From assembly GCF_022348085.1 (NCBI RefSeq), contig NZ_JAKRFN010000001.1, positions 124,001-188,000 on the forward strand: a stretch of DNA of 64,000 nucleotides, given 5' to 3'. The notes beneath the pieces were generated by a model, which searched no databases, was not told the origin of the DNA, and saw nothing but the letters and a program-made list of their open reading frames with translations. The DNA is from Mycobacterium sp. PSTR-4-N. GTDB lineage: Bacteria; Actinomycetota; Actinomycetes; Mycobacteriales; Mycobacteriaceae. Positions 9,072 to 16,307 of this stretch are shown here, in pieces; position 1 is the first letter of the stretch; each line of letters opens with the position of its first letter. A program made the position numbers and the translations under genes.

Positions 9072-9931
9072 GCGCCGCCGAAGTGTTCGGGGGCGGCGTC
9101 GCCGTCATCACGGGCGCCGGTGCCGGGATCGGCGCGGGCCTGGCCCGTCAAGCCAGCCGGCTCGGCATGAACGTCGTCCTCGTCGACATCGACGCCGGCG
9201 CCGTGGCGGAGCTACGCGACGAACTACGCGCCGCCGGGGGCACGGCGATCGACAAGGTCTGCGACGTCCGCGATGCCGAGGCGGTACAGGCGCTCGCCGC
9301 CGCGGTGCACGACGATCTGGGGCCGGTGCGTCTGCTGGTCAACAACGCAGGCGTCGAGCAATTCGGTTACCTGTGGGACACGCCCGTCGACAACTGGCGC
9401 CGCGTCGTCGAGGTGAACATCAACGGTGTCTACCACGGCATCCGGGCGTTCCTTCCGCACATGCTCGCCAGCGACACGCCGGCTTGGGTGTGGAATCTCT
9501 CCTCGATCGGCGGGGTCGCCGTCGTACCGCTGCAAGCGCCCTACATCATGAGCAAGCACGCGGTGCTCGCGCTCACCGAGTGCCTGCACCTCGAGGTCCA
9601 AGCTGCCGGGCACGCCGACCATGTGCACGTGCAGGCAGTGCTCCCCGGCGCAGTGGTGTCGAACATCTTCGAATCCGCCGGTGGGGTCGACGGTGGCGAC
9701 ACCGATGCCGCCGAGTCTCAACGAGCCGCGATGCTCGACATCAAAGCCGCCGCCATGGATCCCCTGGCTGCCGCCGAAGTGGTGTTCGACCAGGCCGCCG
9801 AGGGTCGGTTCTACCTCCTCACCCAGCCCGACTATGTCAGTTCGGCGATGCTCGAGCGTGCCCGCGTCCTGACCAGCCAAGAGGCGCCGCGGTTGCGCAC
9901 GGAGCGCCGTTTCGATCCATCACGGAGCTGA
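9068..9931 (+). CDS. Short-chain dehydrogenase/reductase (SDR)
   Basis: NAD(P)-dependent oxidoreductase of 287 residues. The cofactor motif TGAGAGIGAG lies near residues 16-25, NNAG near residue 90, the catalytic serine in NLSSIGG (S145/S146), and the YxxxK pair is Y159/K163. GTG 9068 overlaps the stop of the SnoaL-like gene; longer open sequence upstream is out-of-frame reading of that gene. Probably oxidises or reduces a ring hydroxyl/ketone. Confidence 0.9.
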   Translation: MSAAEVFGGGVAVITGAGAGIGAGLARQASRLGMNVVLVDIDAGAVAELRDELRAAGGTAIDKVCDVRDAEAVQALAAAVHDDLGPVRLLVNNAGVEQFGYLWDTPVDNWRRVVEVNINGVYHGIRAFLPHMLASDTPAWVWNLSSIGGVAVVPLQAPYIMSKHAVLALTECLHLEVQAAGHADHVHVQAVLPGAVVSNIFESAGGVDGGDTDAAESQRAAMLDIKAAAMDPLAAAEVVFDQAAEGRFYLLTQPDYVSSAMLERARVLTSQEAPRLRTERRFDPSRS

Positions 9932-9932
9932 T

Positions 9933-10970
9933 GTGCGTTCTCCCACTTTGGATCCGGATGCCGCAGCGCGGGTCGCTGCGTTCGGCGTCCCGACGCCGAT
10001 GCGAACCCGTGGGCTCGCGGCCGTGCGCGCCGCCGTCGAATCGGCGCCGCATCCGTCGATGCCCGAGATGGCGCGCATCGACGACCTCACCGCACCCGGC
10101 CCCGGCGGGCGCCCCATCGCCGTGCGGTTGTACCGGCCGACCACCGCTGCACGGTGCCCGGTGCTCGTGTACTTCCACGGAGGCGGGTTGGTGATGGGTT
10201 CGAATCATTCGTTCGAACCTCTTGCGCGGGAACTGGCTCGGGCCAGCGGCGCGGCGGTCGCTGCGGTGGACTACCGATTGGCTCCCGAATCGCCGCCACC
10301 GGCGCAGTTCGACGATGCGTACGCAGCCACCGAATGGCTTGCCGCCCAAGCTGACCGGCTGTCGGTGGATGCCGAGCGGCTCGCCGTCGTCGGGGACAGC
10401 GCCGGCGGATCCCTGGCCGCCGCAGTGGCTCTGGCGGCCCGCGACCACAACGGACCCGCCATTGCGGTGCAGGTCTTGCTCTATCCCGGTTTGGATCGCG
10501 ACATGGGCGCTGCGTCCATCACCGCCATGCCCGATGCACCCATGCTGGCACACGACGACATCGTCTTCATGCACGAGACGGTCGACGGAGGCGCCACCGC
10601 GCACTCGCCTTACCAGGTCCCGGCCCACGCCACCGATGTCGGCGGCCTGCCCCCGGCCATCATCGTCACCGCCGAATGCGACCCGATCCGCGACTGGGGG
10701 GAACGCTACGCCGGCCGGCTGCGCGACGCCGGGGTGCAGACCACCCTCACCCGCTATCCCGGCACGTACCACGGCTTTCTGATGCGCTCGGACGCGACCG
10801 CTCGCGGGCGATTGGCCATCGCTGAAATCGGTGCGCTCTTGGCTGCGAAGTTCGCGCATCCCATCAGTTTTGGACCACGTCCCGATCACCGGACGGTCAC
10901 CACATCGCCGGCTGCGGTGACGCCCACAATCGACGATCACATCACCGAAGGAGAACACGATGCTGACTGA
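9933..10970 (+). CDS. Alpha/beta hydrolase (hormone-sensitive-lipase-type esterase)
   Basis: A 345-residue esterase or lactonase. The oxyanion motif HGGG starts at H82, the nucleophile is S156 in GDSAGG, an acid candidate lies in ECDPIRD near residue 250, and the catalytic histidine is H280 in TYHGF. GTG 9933 follows the SDR stop by one base. The last 11 bases overlap the next gene. Together with the adjacent dehydrogenases it may cleave an ester or lactone intermediate. Confidence 0.88.
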   Translation: MRSPTLDPDAAARVAAFGVPTPMRTRGLAAVRAAVESAPHPSMPEMARIDDLTAPGPGGRPIAVRLYRPTTAARCPVLVYFHGGGLVMGSNHSFEPLARELARASGAAVAAVDYRLAPESPPPAQFDDAYAATEWLAAQADRLSVDAERLAVVGDSAGGSLAAAVALAARDHNGPAIAVQVLLYPGLDRDMGAASITAMPDAPMLAHDDIVFMHETVDGGATAHSPYQVPAHATDVGGLPPAIIVTAECDPIRDWGERYAGRLRDAGVQTTLTRYPGTYHGFLMRSDATARGRLAIAEIGALLAAKFAHPISFGPRPDHRTVTTSPAAVTPTIDDHITEGEHDAD

Positions 10971-12036
10971 CGAGCGCCGCCTGGAGCTGTCCGACGTGCT
11001 GCGGCCGGTCGCGCCGCCGCGCGAGATCACCGACGTCTACACCGCTGACCAACGCGAGCGTCTCTTCGACGTCGTGCGCGCGAACGGGCCGTGGAAGCTG
11101 ATCATCGCCCAGCACTTCGCATCGGCAGACGAGCTCATGGCCACGATGAGCGGCGCGTTCCCCGAGGGCTTCGAGCCGACGCTGGATCTGTTCCTCACCC
11201 CCACGTTCCGCGGCTATCTCGCCAATTACGGCACCGTGCTCTACCCCGAGCTGCATGACTGCTTCTACAACGCCGAGTTCCTCGAGCACGCCAAGCGGTA
11301 CTGGAGTGCCGAGCACGCCAAGCCGGAACTGATGCTGTTCAACATCAACGGCCCGTGCGCCAATCGCGATCCGGGTCACCTGGACTCCCCCAGCTTTCGC
11401 GGCGTGCGGCACGAGAACGCCCCCACGTGGTTGTGCAGCGTGATGGGCAAGTCAGGTCTGTTCACCGACTACCTGATCAAGATGGCGCAGGTCATCACGT
11501 GGTTCTCCCTTGATGAGGGATCGGGGTTCACCTACTGGCCCGACGGCCCCCTGAAGCCACCTGCTCGCGTTCTCCCGCCGATTAACAACCGCGGCGTCGT
11601 CGTGCAGAACGAGATGATGGTGCATCGTGGCGAAGCCAATGGCCCAGTGGAACAGCAGGTTCCCGCCGGCCTCGCCTTCGACACCGTCTTCACCGGTGAT
11701 CCCGCCGACCGTGATGCCTGGCTGCTCAAGAACGGTGATGACGTCATCGCTCGCCATCGCACCGACGAGCTGCGGTTCCTGGTGCACTGGTCGGCCGAGG
11801 TGTTCACCGACTACGACGAGCTCAAGAAGAACATGGACGGATCCGACGACCTGACCATCGACAAAGCCATCGACATGCTGGTCGACAACCTCGCCAAGCA
11901 GGGCATCAAACTCGACATCCCCAGCGCGCCATTGCACGATCCGGCATTCATCGGCGCTCTCAATGCCGCCTATGACCTGGGTGGGCCCACCAGCTATCCC
12001 GAACACGCCCCGCTGAGCGCGTTTCAGCTGGCCTAG
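10960..12036 (+). CDS. Protein of unknown family with H-x-D...H pattern (possible iron oxygenase)
   Basis: A 358-residue protein I do not recognise. ATG 10960 is well placed after GAAGGAG at 10947-10953. It has H140-x-D142 in GHLDSPSF and H222 in MVHRGEANGP; HRGxAN-like strings carry the distal iron ligand in phytanoyl-CoA-hydroxylase-type dioxygenases, and GSGFTYWPDG could be the preceding turn. The arginine that should bind 2-oxoglutarate about ten residues after the distal histidine is not evident, so the assignment is only a suggestion. It is embedded between an esterase and an SDR and is clearly part of the catabolic operon. Confidence 0.55.
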   Translation: MLTDERRLELSDVLRPVAPPREITDVYTADQRERLFDVVRANGPWKLIIAQHFASADELMATMSGAFPEGFEPTLDLFLTPTFRGYLANYGTVLYPELHDCFYNAEFLEHAKRYWSAEHAKPELMLFNINGPCANRDPGHLDSPSFRGVRHENAPTWLCSVMGKSGLFTDYLIKMAQVITWFSLDEGSGFTYWPDGPLKPPARVLPPINNRGVVVQNEMMVHRGEANGPVEQQVPAGLAFDTVFTGDPADRDAWLLKNGDDVIARHRTDELRFLVHWSAEVFTDYDELKKNMDGSDDLTIDKAIDMLVDNLAKQGIKLDIPSAPLHDPAFIGALNAAYDLGGPTSYPEHAPLSAFQLA

Positions 12037-12054
12037 CGCGAAAGGCACACTGTC

Positions 12055-12837
12055 ATGGACCGTTTCGCTGATCGCCGCGTCATCGTGACCGGCGCCGGCT
12101 CGGGCATCGGCGCGGCCACCACCGCACGGCTGCTCGACGAGGGCGCCACCGTGGTGGCTCTCGACATCTCGCCCGACGGCTTGGCCGCCACCGCCGCGAC
12201 GGCCGCCGATGCCGGCACCGACAAGCGCTTGACCACGGCTGCGCTCGACATTGCCGTCGAGGATGACGTCGTCGCTGCCGTCGACACAGCGGTGGCCGAC
12301 CTCGGCGGCCTGGACGTTCTCGTGAACGTGGCAGCGATGCAGACGTGCTCTCACACCCACGAGACGACCCTGGCGGAGTGGAACCGAACGCTGGCGGTCA
12401 ATCTGACCGGCACCTTCCTGATGACTCGGCAAGCGTTGCCGGCACTGCTGGCCAGCGGCCGGGGCGTGGTCATCAACTTCACCTCGACCGCCGCCACGTT
12501 CGCCCACCCCTACATGGCGGCCTATGCGGCCAGTAAGGGCGGCATCCTCAGCTTCACTCACTCGCTGGCACTGGAATATTCGAAGCAGGGACTGCGCGCG
12601 GTCAACATCCAGCCCGGTGGGGTGTCGACAGCATTGGCGAACAGCACCCTGGACAAGATGCCCGAGGGCTACGACCTGGGCCTGTGGGCCAAGCAAACCC
12701 CTCTGCTGCACGGGACCGACAACGCCATCCTGGGTGACGCCAGTGCCGTCGCATCGGTCATCGCCATGGCAGCTTCCGATGACGGCGCCTTCATCACCGG
12801 AACGGAGATCCGCGTCGACGGCGGCGCGCACGCGTGA
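12055..12837 (+). CDS. Short-chain dehydrogenase/reductase (SDR)
   Basis: A 260-residue classical SDR with TGAGSGIGAA near residues 11-20, the NVAAM variant of the NNAG motif, FTSTAATFAHP around the catalytic serine and Y157-x3-K161 (YAASK). It ends with the FITGTEIRVDGG signature common in this family. It begins 18 bases after the preceding gene, behind CGAAAGG. A perfect 13-base-arm hairpin follows the stop, so this is the end of the 8568-12837 transcription unit. Confidence 0.9.
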   Translation: MDRFADRRVIVTGAGSGIGAATTARLLDEGATVVALDISPDGLAATAATAADAGTDKRLTTAALDIAVEDDVVAAVDTAVADLGGLDVLVNVAAMQTCSHTHETTLAEWNRTLAVNLTGTFLMTRQALPALLASGRGVVINFTSTAATFAHPYMAAYAASKGGILSFTHSLALEYSKQGLRAVNIQPGGVSTALANSTLDKMPEGYDLGLWAKQTPLLHGTDNAILGDASAVASVIAMAASDDGAFITGTEIRVDGGAHA

Positions 12838-12874
12838 CGGTCGATGGCGTCGAGCTCATCACCACTGTCTGACG

Positions 12875-12914
12875 GATGAGGCCCAGCACGTCGTGATGCC
12901 CGCTGGGCCTCATC
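12875..12914. terminator. Hairpin terminator between convergent genes
   Basis: Perfect 13-base arms (12875-12887 and 12902-12914; GATGAGGCCCAGC and its complement) around a 14-base loop, between the SDR stop and the stop of the convergent minus-strand gene. No T-run follows. It can serve both strands. Confidence 0.8.
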
Positions 12915-12937
12915 CCTCGACGCATGACTGACTGAAT

Positions 12938-13870
12938 CTATTTGCTCACCGTCACATCCATCAACGGGATACGCTCCATGGCGGTTGCCCGAGGATCCGG
13001 CGCCGCCTCGGCGGCGGCGTGGTTCTCCTCTCCCCGTGTGTAGGTCCACACGCAGAACGGCTCACCCTGGGCGAACTTGAAGTCCTTCGGCGGCAGGTTG
13101 ATGGCCAGCTTGCAGCCGGGGAAGAACGGTGCCGAGATGCGTTGCTCGAAGGTGCAATTCATCCGCGCCCGCGCCGGAGGGTACAGACCTTCGTCGGTGT
13201 ATCTTTGCAGAACCTCGCAGCGGCGCATGTTCAGGACGACGTGATCAGGGTTGTACACGATGTACTCGCCGCCGTAGCCCAGCGTTCCATCGATGCTCAA
13301 GACCGCCAGCTTCAAGAAGTCGACGACGTGGACCGGTTCGATCTTGAGGACCTTGGCGAGCTTCGGGTACTGGTAGTCGATGATCAATTGGTACATGTCC
13401 GGCAGAGCGAGCCACACCTCTTCCTCTGGGATGATCTTCGTCCACTGATCGATGAGGTAGTTGTGCCCCTTCAGATACTGGTCCCAATAGGTCTTGATGA
13501 GTCGGATCAGTGCCGGTTTGGTCAGATCCTCGGTCTGCACATCGAACGGAATCGCCTGATACTGAGCGTCTTTCAAATCCCACCCGGGAGGCGCGATGTA
13601 ACGGCCCATCGGCATCACCTGACGCATTCCGGCGCGCGAGACCTTCGCGGTGACATCCATGGCGGCATCGATACCGACCTTCTCCGAGTAGATCTTGACG
13701 TGGGCGTACGGCATGAAGTTGAGGACGTCTTCGAACACGCGCGCCAGGCCCACGAGGAAGTCGCGGGAGAAGTCCGCGACATTGCCCACCTTGCCCATGA
13801 AGTCATGGGTGTAGTCGTCGTAGTTCAGTTCCTCGGTATCTGGGGTCGAATCCTCGGGAGCGAGGGTCAT
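12938..13870 (-). CDS. Protein of unknown function, possibly DUF6125/ATC-hydrolase-like
   Basis: A 310-residue soluble protein I cannot name. ATG 13870 is chosen because GGAG precedes it on the minus strand; the frame runs 20 codons further upstream without a comparable ribosome site. The C-terminal region has a cysteine (RRCEVLQRYTDEG), then a second cysteine (ARMNCTFEQR) and a third near PFFPGCKLAINLPP, an arrangement recalling the family annotated as L-2-amino-thiazoline-4-carboxylate hydrolase; that resemblance is from memory and weak. It faces the TetR gene across a shared control region containing a near-perfect 33-base dyad, so that regulator probably controls it. Confidence 0.6.
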   Translation of the reverse strand: MTLAPEDSTPDTEELNYDDYTHDFMGKVGNVADFSRDFLVGLARVFEDVLNFMPYAHVKIYSEKVGIDAAMDVTAKVSRAGMRQVMPMGRYIAPPGWDLKDAQYQAIPFDVQTEDLTKPALIRLIKTYWDQYLKGHNYLIDQWTKIIPEEEVWLALPDMYQLIIDYQYPKLAKVLKIEPVHVVDFLKLAVLSIDGTLGYGGEYIVYNPDHVVLNMRRCEVLQRYTDEGLYPPARARMNCTFEQRISAPFFPGCKLAINLPPKDFKFAQGEPFCVWTYTRGEENHAAAEAAPDPRATAMERIPLMDVTVSK

Positions 13871-13950
13871 TGGAACTCCAATCTGGGTGCCGGTTTCGGG
13901 CGGGGAGCGCGGACGCGGGCTGTCACACACGCGGCTCGCCGATGTATCGC

Positions 13951-13983
13951 AGTCAGTTTCTGCCTCGGTGGCAGAATCTGACT
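13951..13983. promoter_or_regulatory. Large dyad, candidate TetR operator
   Basis: Two 14-base arms (13951-13964 and 13970-13983) with one mismatch around a 5-base centre. The left arm reads AGTCAGTTTCTGCC. It lies 81-113 bases upstream of the minus-strand gene start, next to a GATACAT element that could be that gene's -10 box, and about 135 bases before the TetR start. This is the expected position for a divergent TetR operator. Confidence 0.6.
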
Positions 13984-14079
13984 ATGGAAACGTTAGGTGG
14001 GACGCGCCGAACACTGATGACGCGTTCCCGCTCAACGGGACGTCCGCGAGTGAGACAGCCCGCGGCGCACACGGGTGGT

Positions 14080-14085
14080 TAGGAT
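14080..14085 (+). promoter_or_regulatory. Candidate -10 element of the TetR gene
   Basis: TAGGAT fits the mycobacterial TANNNT -10 pattern and would start transcription near 14092, leaving a short leader with GAGGAGGG (14102-14109) before ATG 14119. No clear -35 box. Confidence 0.35.
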
Positions 14086-14118
14086 CGACGGGCTGGTCGC
14101 CGAGGAGGGCTGGGGTTG

Positions 14119-14727
14119 ATGACGGTGGACAAGCCGGCGACGTTGACGGCGCGACGGGCCGACGAACTGCGGTTGACCATCGCTCTGGCCGCGCGCGACA
14201 TTTTTCTGGCTGCCGGATCGACATCGGCAACGGTGGAACGCATTTGCGAGGCCGCCGGCATCGCTCCGCGGACGTTTCACCGCCACTTCCCGGTCAAGGA
14301 GGACGTGGTCCTCCCCTTGTTCCGACGGTTCGGCTCGTTGAGTCTCGACGTGTTGGCCGACGCCGGCGTCGACGGCGACGCAGTCGAGGTGTTGGTCGAA
14401 GCCTTCAGCACCGAGGTGCCTCGGCGCGGGCGGATGGACGTCGACCGCGCATTTCTTGCCCTGATGATCAGCGATCCCCAATATCGGCTGCGCTGGCTGG
14501 ACTGGGGTCAAGACCTCGTCGAGCCGATCACCGCCTTCTTGGATCGGCGTTTCGACCTGGACAGCGAGCCGTACGTTCGCGAGTTACCTGCGCAATTGAT
14601 CGTTCAAGCCTGCCGGTATGCGTACGAAGAATGGGCCGAGCACGGAAATTTCGCACGCCTGCGAGCCACCTTGTCGTCGGCGATGCGGATGATCACCGGA
14701 TCCCTGGAATCTCTCGATCGTCCCTGA
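14119..14727 (+). CDS. TetR-family transcriptional regulator
   Basis: A 202-residue repressor-type protein. The N-terminal helix-turn-helix covers about residues 14-60, with TVERICEAAGIAPRTFHRHFPVKED as the recognition part; the rest is the ligand-binding helical domain. TTG 14116 is in frame, but ATG 14119 is better spaced from GAGGAGGG at 14102-14109. It is divergent from the unknown gene ending at 12938 and sits between the two halves of the steroid-type island. Auto-control and control of its divergent neighbour through the dyad at 13951-13983 are inferred. Confidence 0.88.
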   Translation: MTVDKPATLTARRADELRLTIALAARDIFLAAGSTSATVERICEAAGIAPRTFHRHFPVKEDVVLPLFRRFGSLSLDVLADAGVDGDAVEVLVEAFSTEVPRRGRMDVDRAFLALMISDPQYRLRWLDWGQDLVEPITAFLDRRFDLDSEPYVRELPAQLIVQACRYAYEEWAEHGNFARLRATLSSAMRMITGSLESLDRP

Positions 14728-14753
14728 CGCGCCGCATACCGGGCGCCCCGAAC

Positions 14754-15032
14754 TCAAAAGGCGTCTGTGTCCACGACCGAGAGGGAACCGCTGTGCACCG
14801 CAGCGGTGATCGACTCGGCGAGTGCGCTGCACGTCAAGAACAGCCGACCGCCGTGCGACTCCAATTGAGCTGCCTGGCAACGTTCCTCACACAGCTGCGA
14901 TGCTGCGGCCGTCCACTGAACGCTGGTCTGATTCCAGCTGCTCTTACGCACCTGCACATCCGCACGGCACCGCCGGCACGTCACCGACACCATCGGCGCG
15001 TCAGCCAGCCGATTGTCGGGGCGGACGGTCAT
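14754..15032 (-). CDS. Small Cys-rich protein coupled to kshA
   Basis: A 92-residue protein starting at ATG 15032, which overlaps the stop of the KshA gene by four bases (ATGA), so the two are translationally coupled. It contains C-x2-C near residue 20 (VTCRRCRADV), C-x3-C near residue 50 (QLCEERC) and a further cysteine near residue 70. This suggests a zinc- or iron-binding fold, but it lacks a recognisable 2Fe-2S ferredoxin signature. A role with the oxygenase is inferred only from coupling. The much longer open frame extending upstream to 15698 is a shadow of the KshA gene. Confidence 0.65.
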   Translation of the reverse strand: MTVRPDNRLADAPMVSVTCRRCRADVQVRKSSWNQTSVQWTAAASQLCEERCQAAQLESHGGRLFLTCSALAESITAAVHSGSLSVVDTDAF

Positions 15033-16171
15033 CCGGCCGTGGCCGCGGCCGAGCGGGCGGCGATGTTGGCTTCCACTTCCTTCATCCACGCCTCGGTGGG
15101 CCGGGTGGTGTCGAGTTCGAATTCGAAGCGATCCACCATCTCGCGCGTGACATCGGCGGCGTCGACGTAGAACTGCTCGTACCACCGGCGCAGCTGATAG
15201 ACGGGCCCGTCCTCCTCGACCAGCAGCGGGTTGTCGATCCGGGCCTTGTTGCGCCAGATCTCGACGTCCTGCTCGAAGCCCATCTTGACGAAGTCTCCCA
15301 GCGCGACCGCGGTCTGCACTGCCAGTTCGTCGGGCATGCACGCATTCTTCTCGACCACGATGCCGTACTGCAGCACGAAGGAATTCGCATCGATCGGGTA
15401 GTGGCAGTTGATCAGCACGGTGCGCTGGTCGAAATCGCCGTAGTGGTAGGTCAGATCGTCGATCATGAACGAAGGGCCGTGGTAGGACGCCAGTGACGTG
15501 GTGCCTGTCAACTTGGAGCCTTCGGGGTCGGCGAGGTCGGGGCGCCCCGCGCTTTTCATGTATTGCGTCGCGACATGGCCTTCGAAGATGTTCTTGAAGT
15601 GGGTGGGCAGCGAGCCGTGGATGTAGAAGAAGTGCGCCATGTCGACGACGTTGTCGATGATCTCCCGGCAATTGGTGTGCACGACCGTGCTGTACCAATG
15701 CCAGTCAGTCCACGCATCGCTGGTGGCGCCCTCGATGCGCGGGATCGTGACATCTGCCGGCGGCGCCTTGCGCTCGGGGTCATTCCAGACGAAGAGCATG
15801 CCGTCCTGTTGGAGCGTGGGCCACGACGCCGTGCGCGCCAGGCGCGGGGTGCGCTTGCTGTAGGGCACCAGCTTGCAGCGACCGTCCCCGCCCCACCGCC
15901 AATCGTGGAAGGGACAGGCGATCTCGTTGCCCTTGATCGTGCCCTGCGACAGGTCGCCGCCCATGTGACGGCAGTACCCGTCGAGGACGTTGATGACGCC
16001 GTCCTCGCCGGCGAAGACCACGAGCTTCTGCCCGAAAGCGTTGATCTGGTGCGGTTGACCGTCGGTGAAATCGCGGATCAGCCCCAGGCAGTGCCACCCC
16101 CGCGCGAACCTGGTCGGGACTGAACCTGTCTCGATGAGCCGGATGTCGTCGGCGTCAGCGTGCGTGGTCAT
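15029..16171 (-). CDS. kshA: 3-ketosteroid-9-alpha-monooxygenase, oxygenase subunit (Rieske)
   Basis: Hydroxylates C9 of 3-ketosteroids, which together with 1,2-dehydrogenation opens ring B. The 380-residue protein is closely similar along its length to KshA of M. tuberculosis as I recall it: RFARGWHCLG near the N-terminus, Rieske ligands C67, H69, C86 and H89 (CRHMGGDL...CPFHDWRWGG), mononuclear-iron ligands H180, H185 and D302 (DMAHFFYIH, QDVEIW), and RIDNPLLVEEDG. ATG 16171 is the natural start; open frame upstream is non-homologous. The reductase partner KshB is not in the window. It is divergent from a KstD-like gene. Whether this copy prefers a CoA-linked or otherwise modified steroid cannot be told. 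Confidence 0.9.
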   Translation of the reverse strand: MTTHADADDIRLIETGSVPTRFARGWHCLGLIRDFTDGQPHQINAFGQKLVVFAGEDGVINVLDGYCRHMGGDLSQGTIKGNEIACPFHDWRWGGDGRCKLVPYSKRTPRLARTASWPTLQQDGMLFVWNDPERKAPPADVTIPRIEGATSDAWTDWHWYSTVVHTNCREIIDNVVDMAHFFYIHGSLPTHFKNIFEGHVATQYMKSAGRPDLADPEGSKLTGTTSLASYHGPSFMIDDLTYHYGDFDQRTVLINCHYPIDANSFVLQYGIVVEKNACMPDELAVQTAVALGDFVKMGFEQDVEIWRNKARIDNPLLVEEDGPVYQLRRWYEQFYVDAADVTREMVDRFEFELDTTRPTEAWMKEVEANIAARSAAATAG

Positions 16172-16198
16172 CGGATGCCGTCCTTCGATCAGTGCGGT

Positions 16199-16253
16199 GA
16201 ACGCGTGTGGCTCCATCCAACCGCGGGCCCTCGCCGTCGTCAGGCACGCGTTC
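16199..16253. promoter_or_regulatory. Paired inverted 9-mers between kshA and kstD-like gene
   Basis: GAACGCGTG at 16199-16207 and its exact complement at 16245-16253, 37 bases apart, in the 136-base divergent gap. The similarity extends to 13 of 16 bases on the outer side of each arm. Two operator half-sites or two binding sites for one regulator are plausible. Confidence 0.4.
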
Positions 16254-16294
16254 CGCTCACCAGGACACGGGAATTCCGCTGGCGCGAAAGCGCT

Positions 16295-16300
16295 TATCGT
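16295..16300 (+). promoter_or_regulatory. -10 element giving a leaderless kstD-like transcript
   Basis: TATCGT matches TANNNT and places the transcription start at about 16307, i.e. at the GTG start codon 16308. This supports GTG 16308 as the start and leaderless translation, which is common in mycobacteria. Confidence 0.45.
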
Positions 16301-16307
16301 CACCCCC

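Noticed and set aside
13019..13981. 320-codon plus-strand frame over the minus-strand gene at 12938-13870
   Set aside because: Low-complexity shadow composition; the minus frame has a ribosome site, normal amino-acid usage and terminator placement.
14754..15698. 314-codon minus frame reaching into kshA
   Set aside because: Only its last 92 codons lie outside kshA; the real start is ATG 15032 overlapping the kshA stop.
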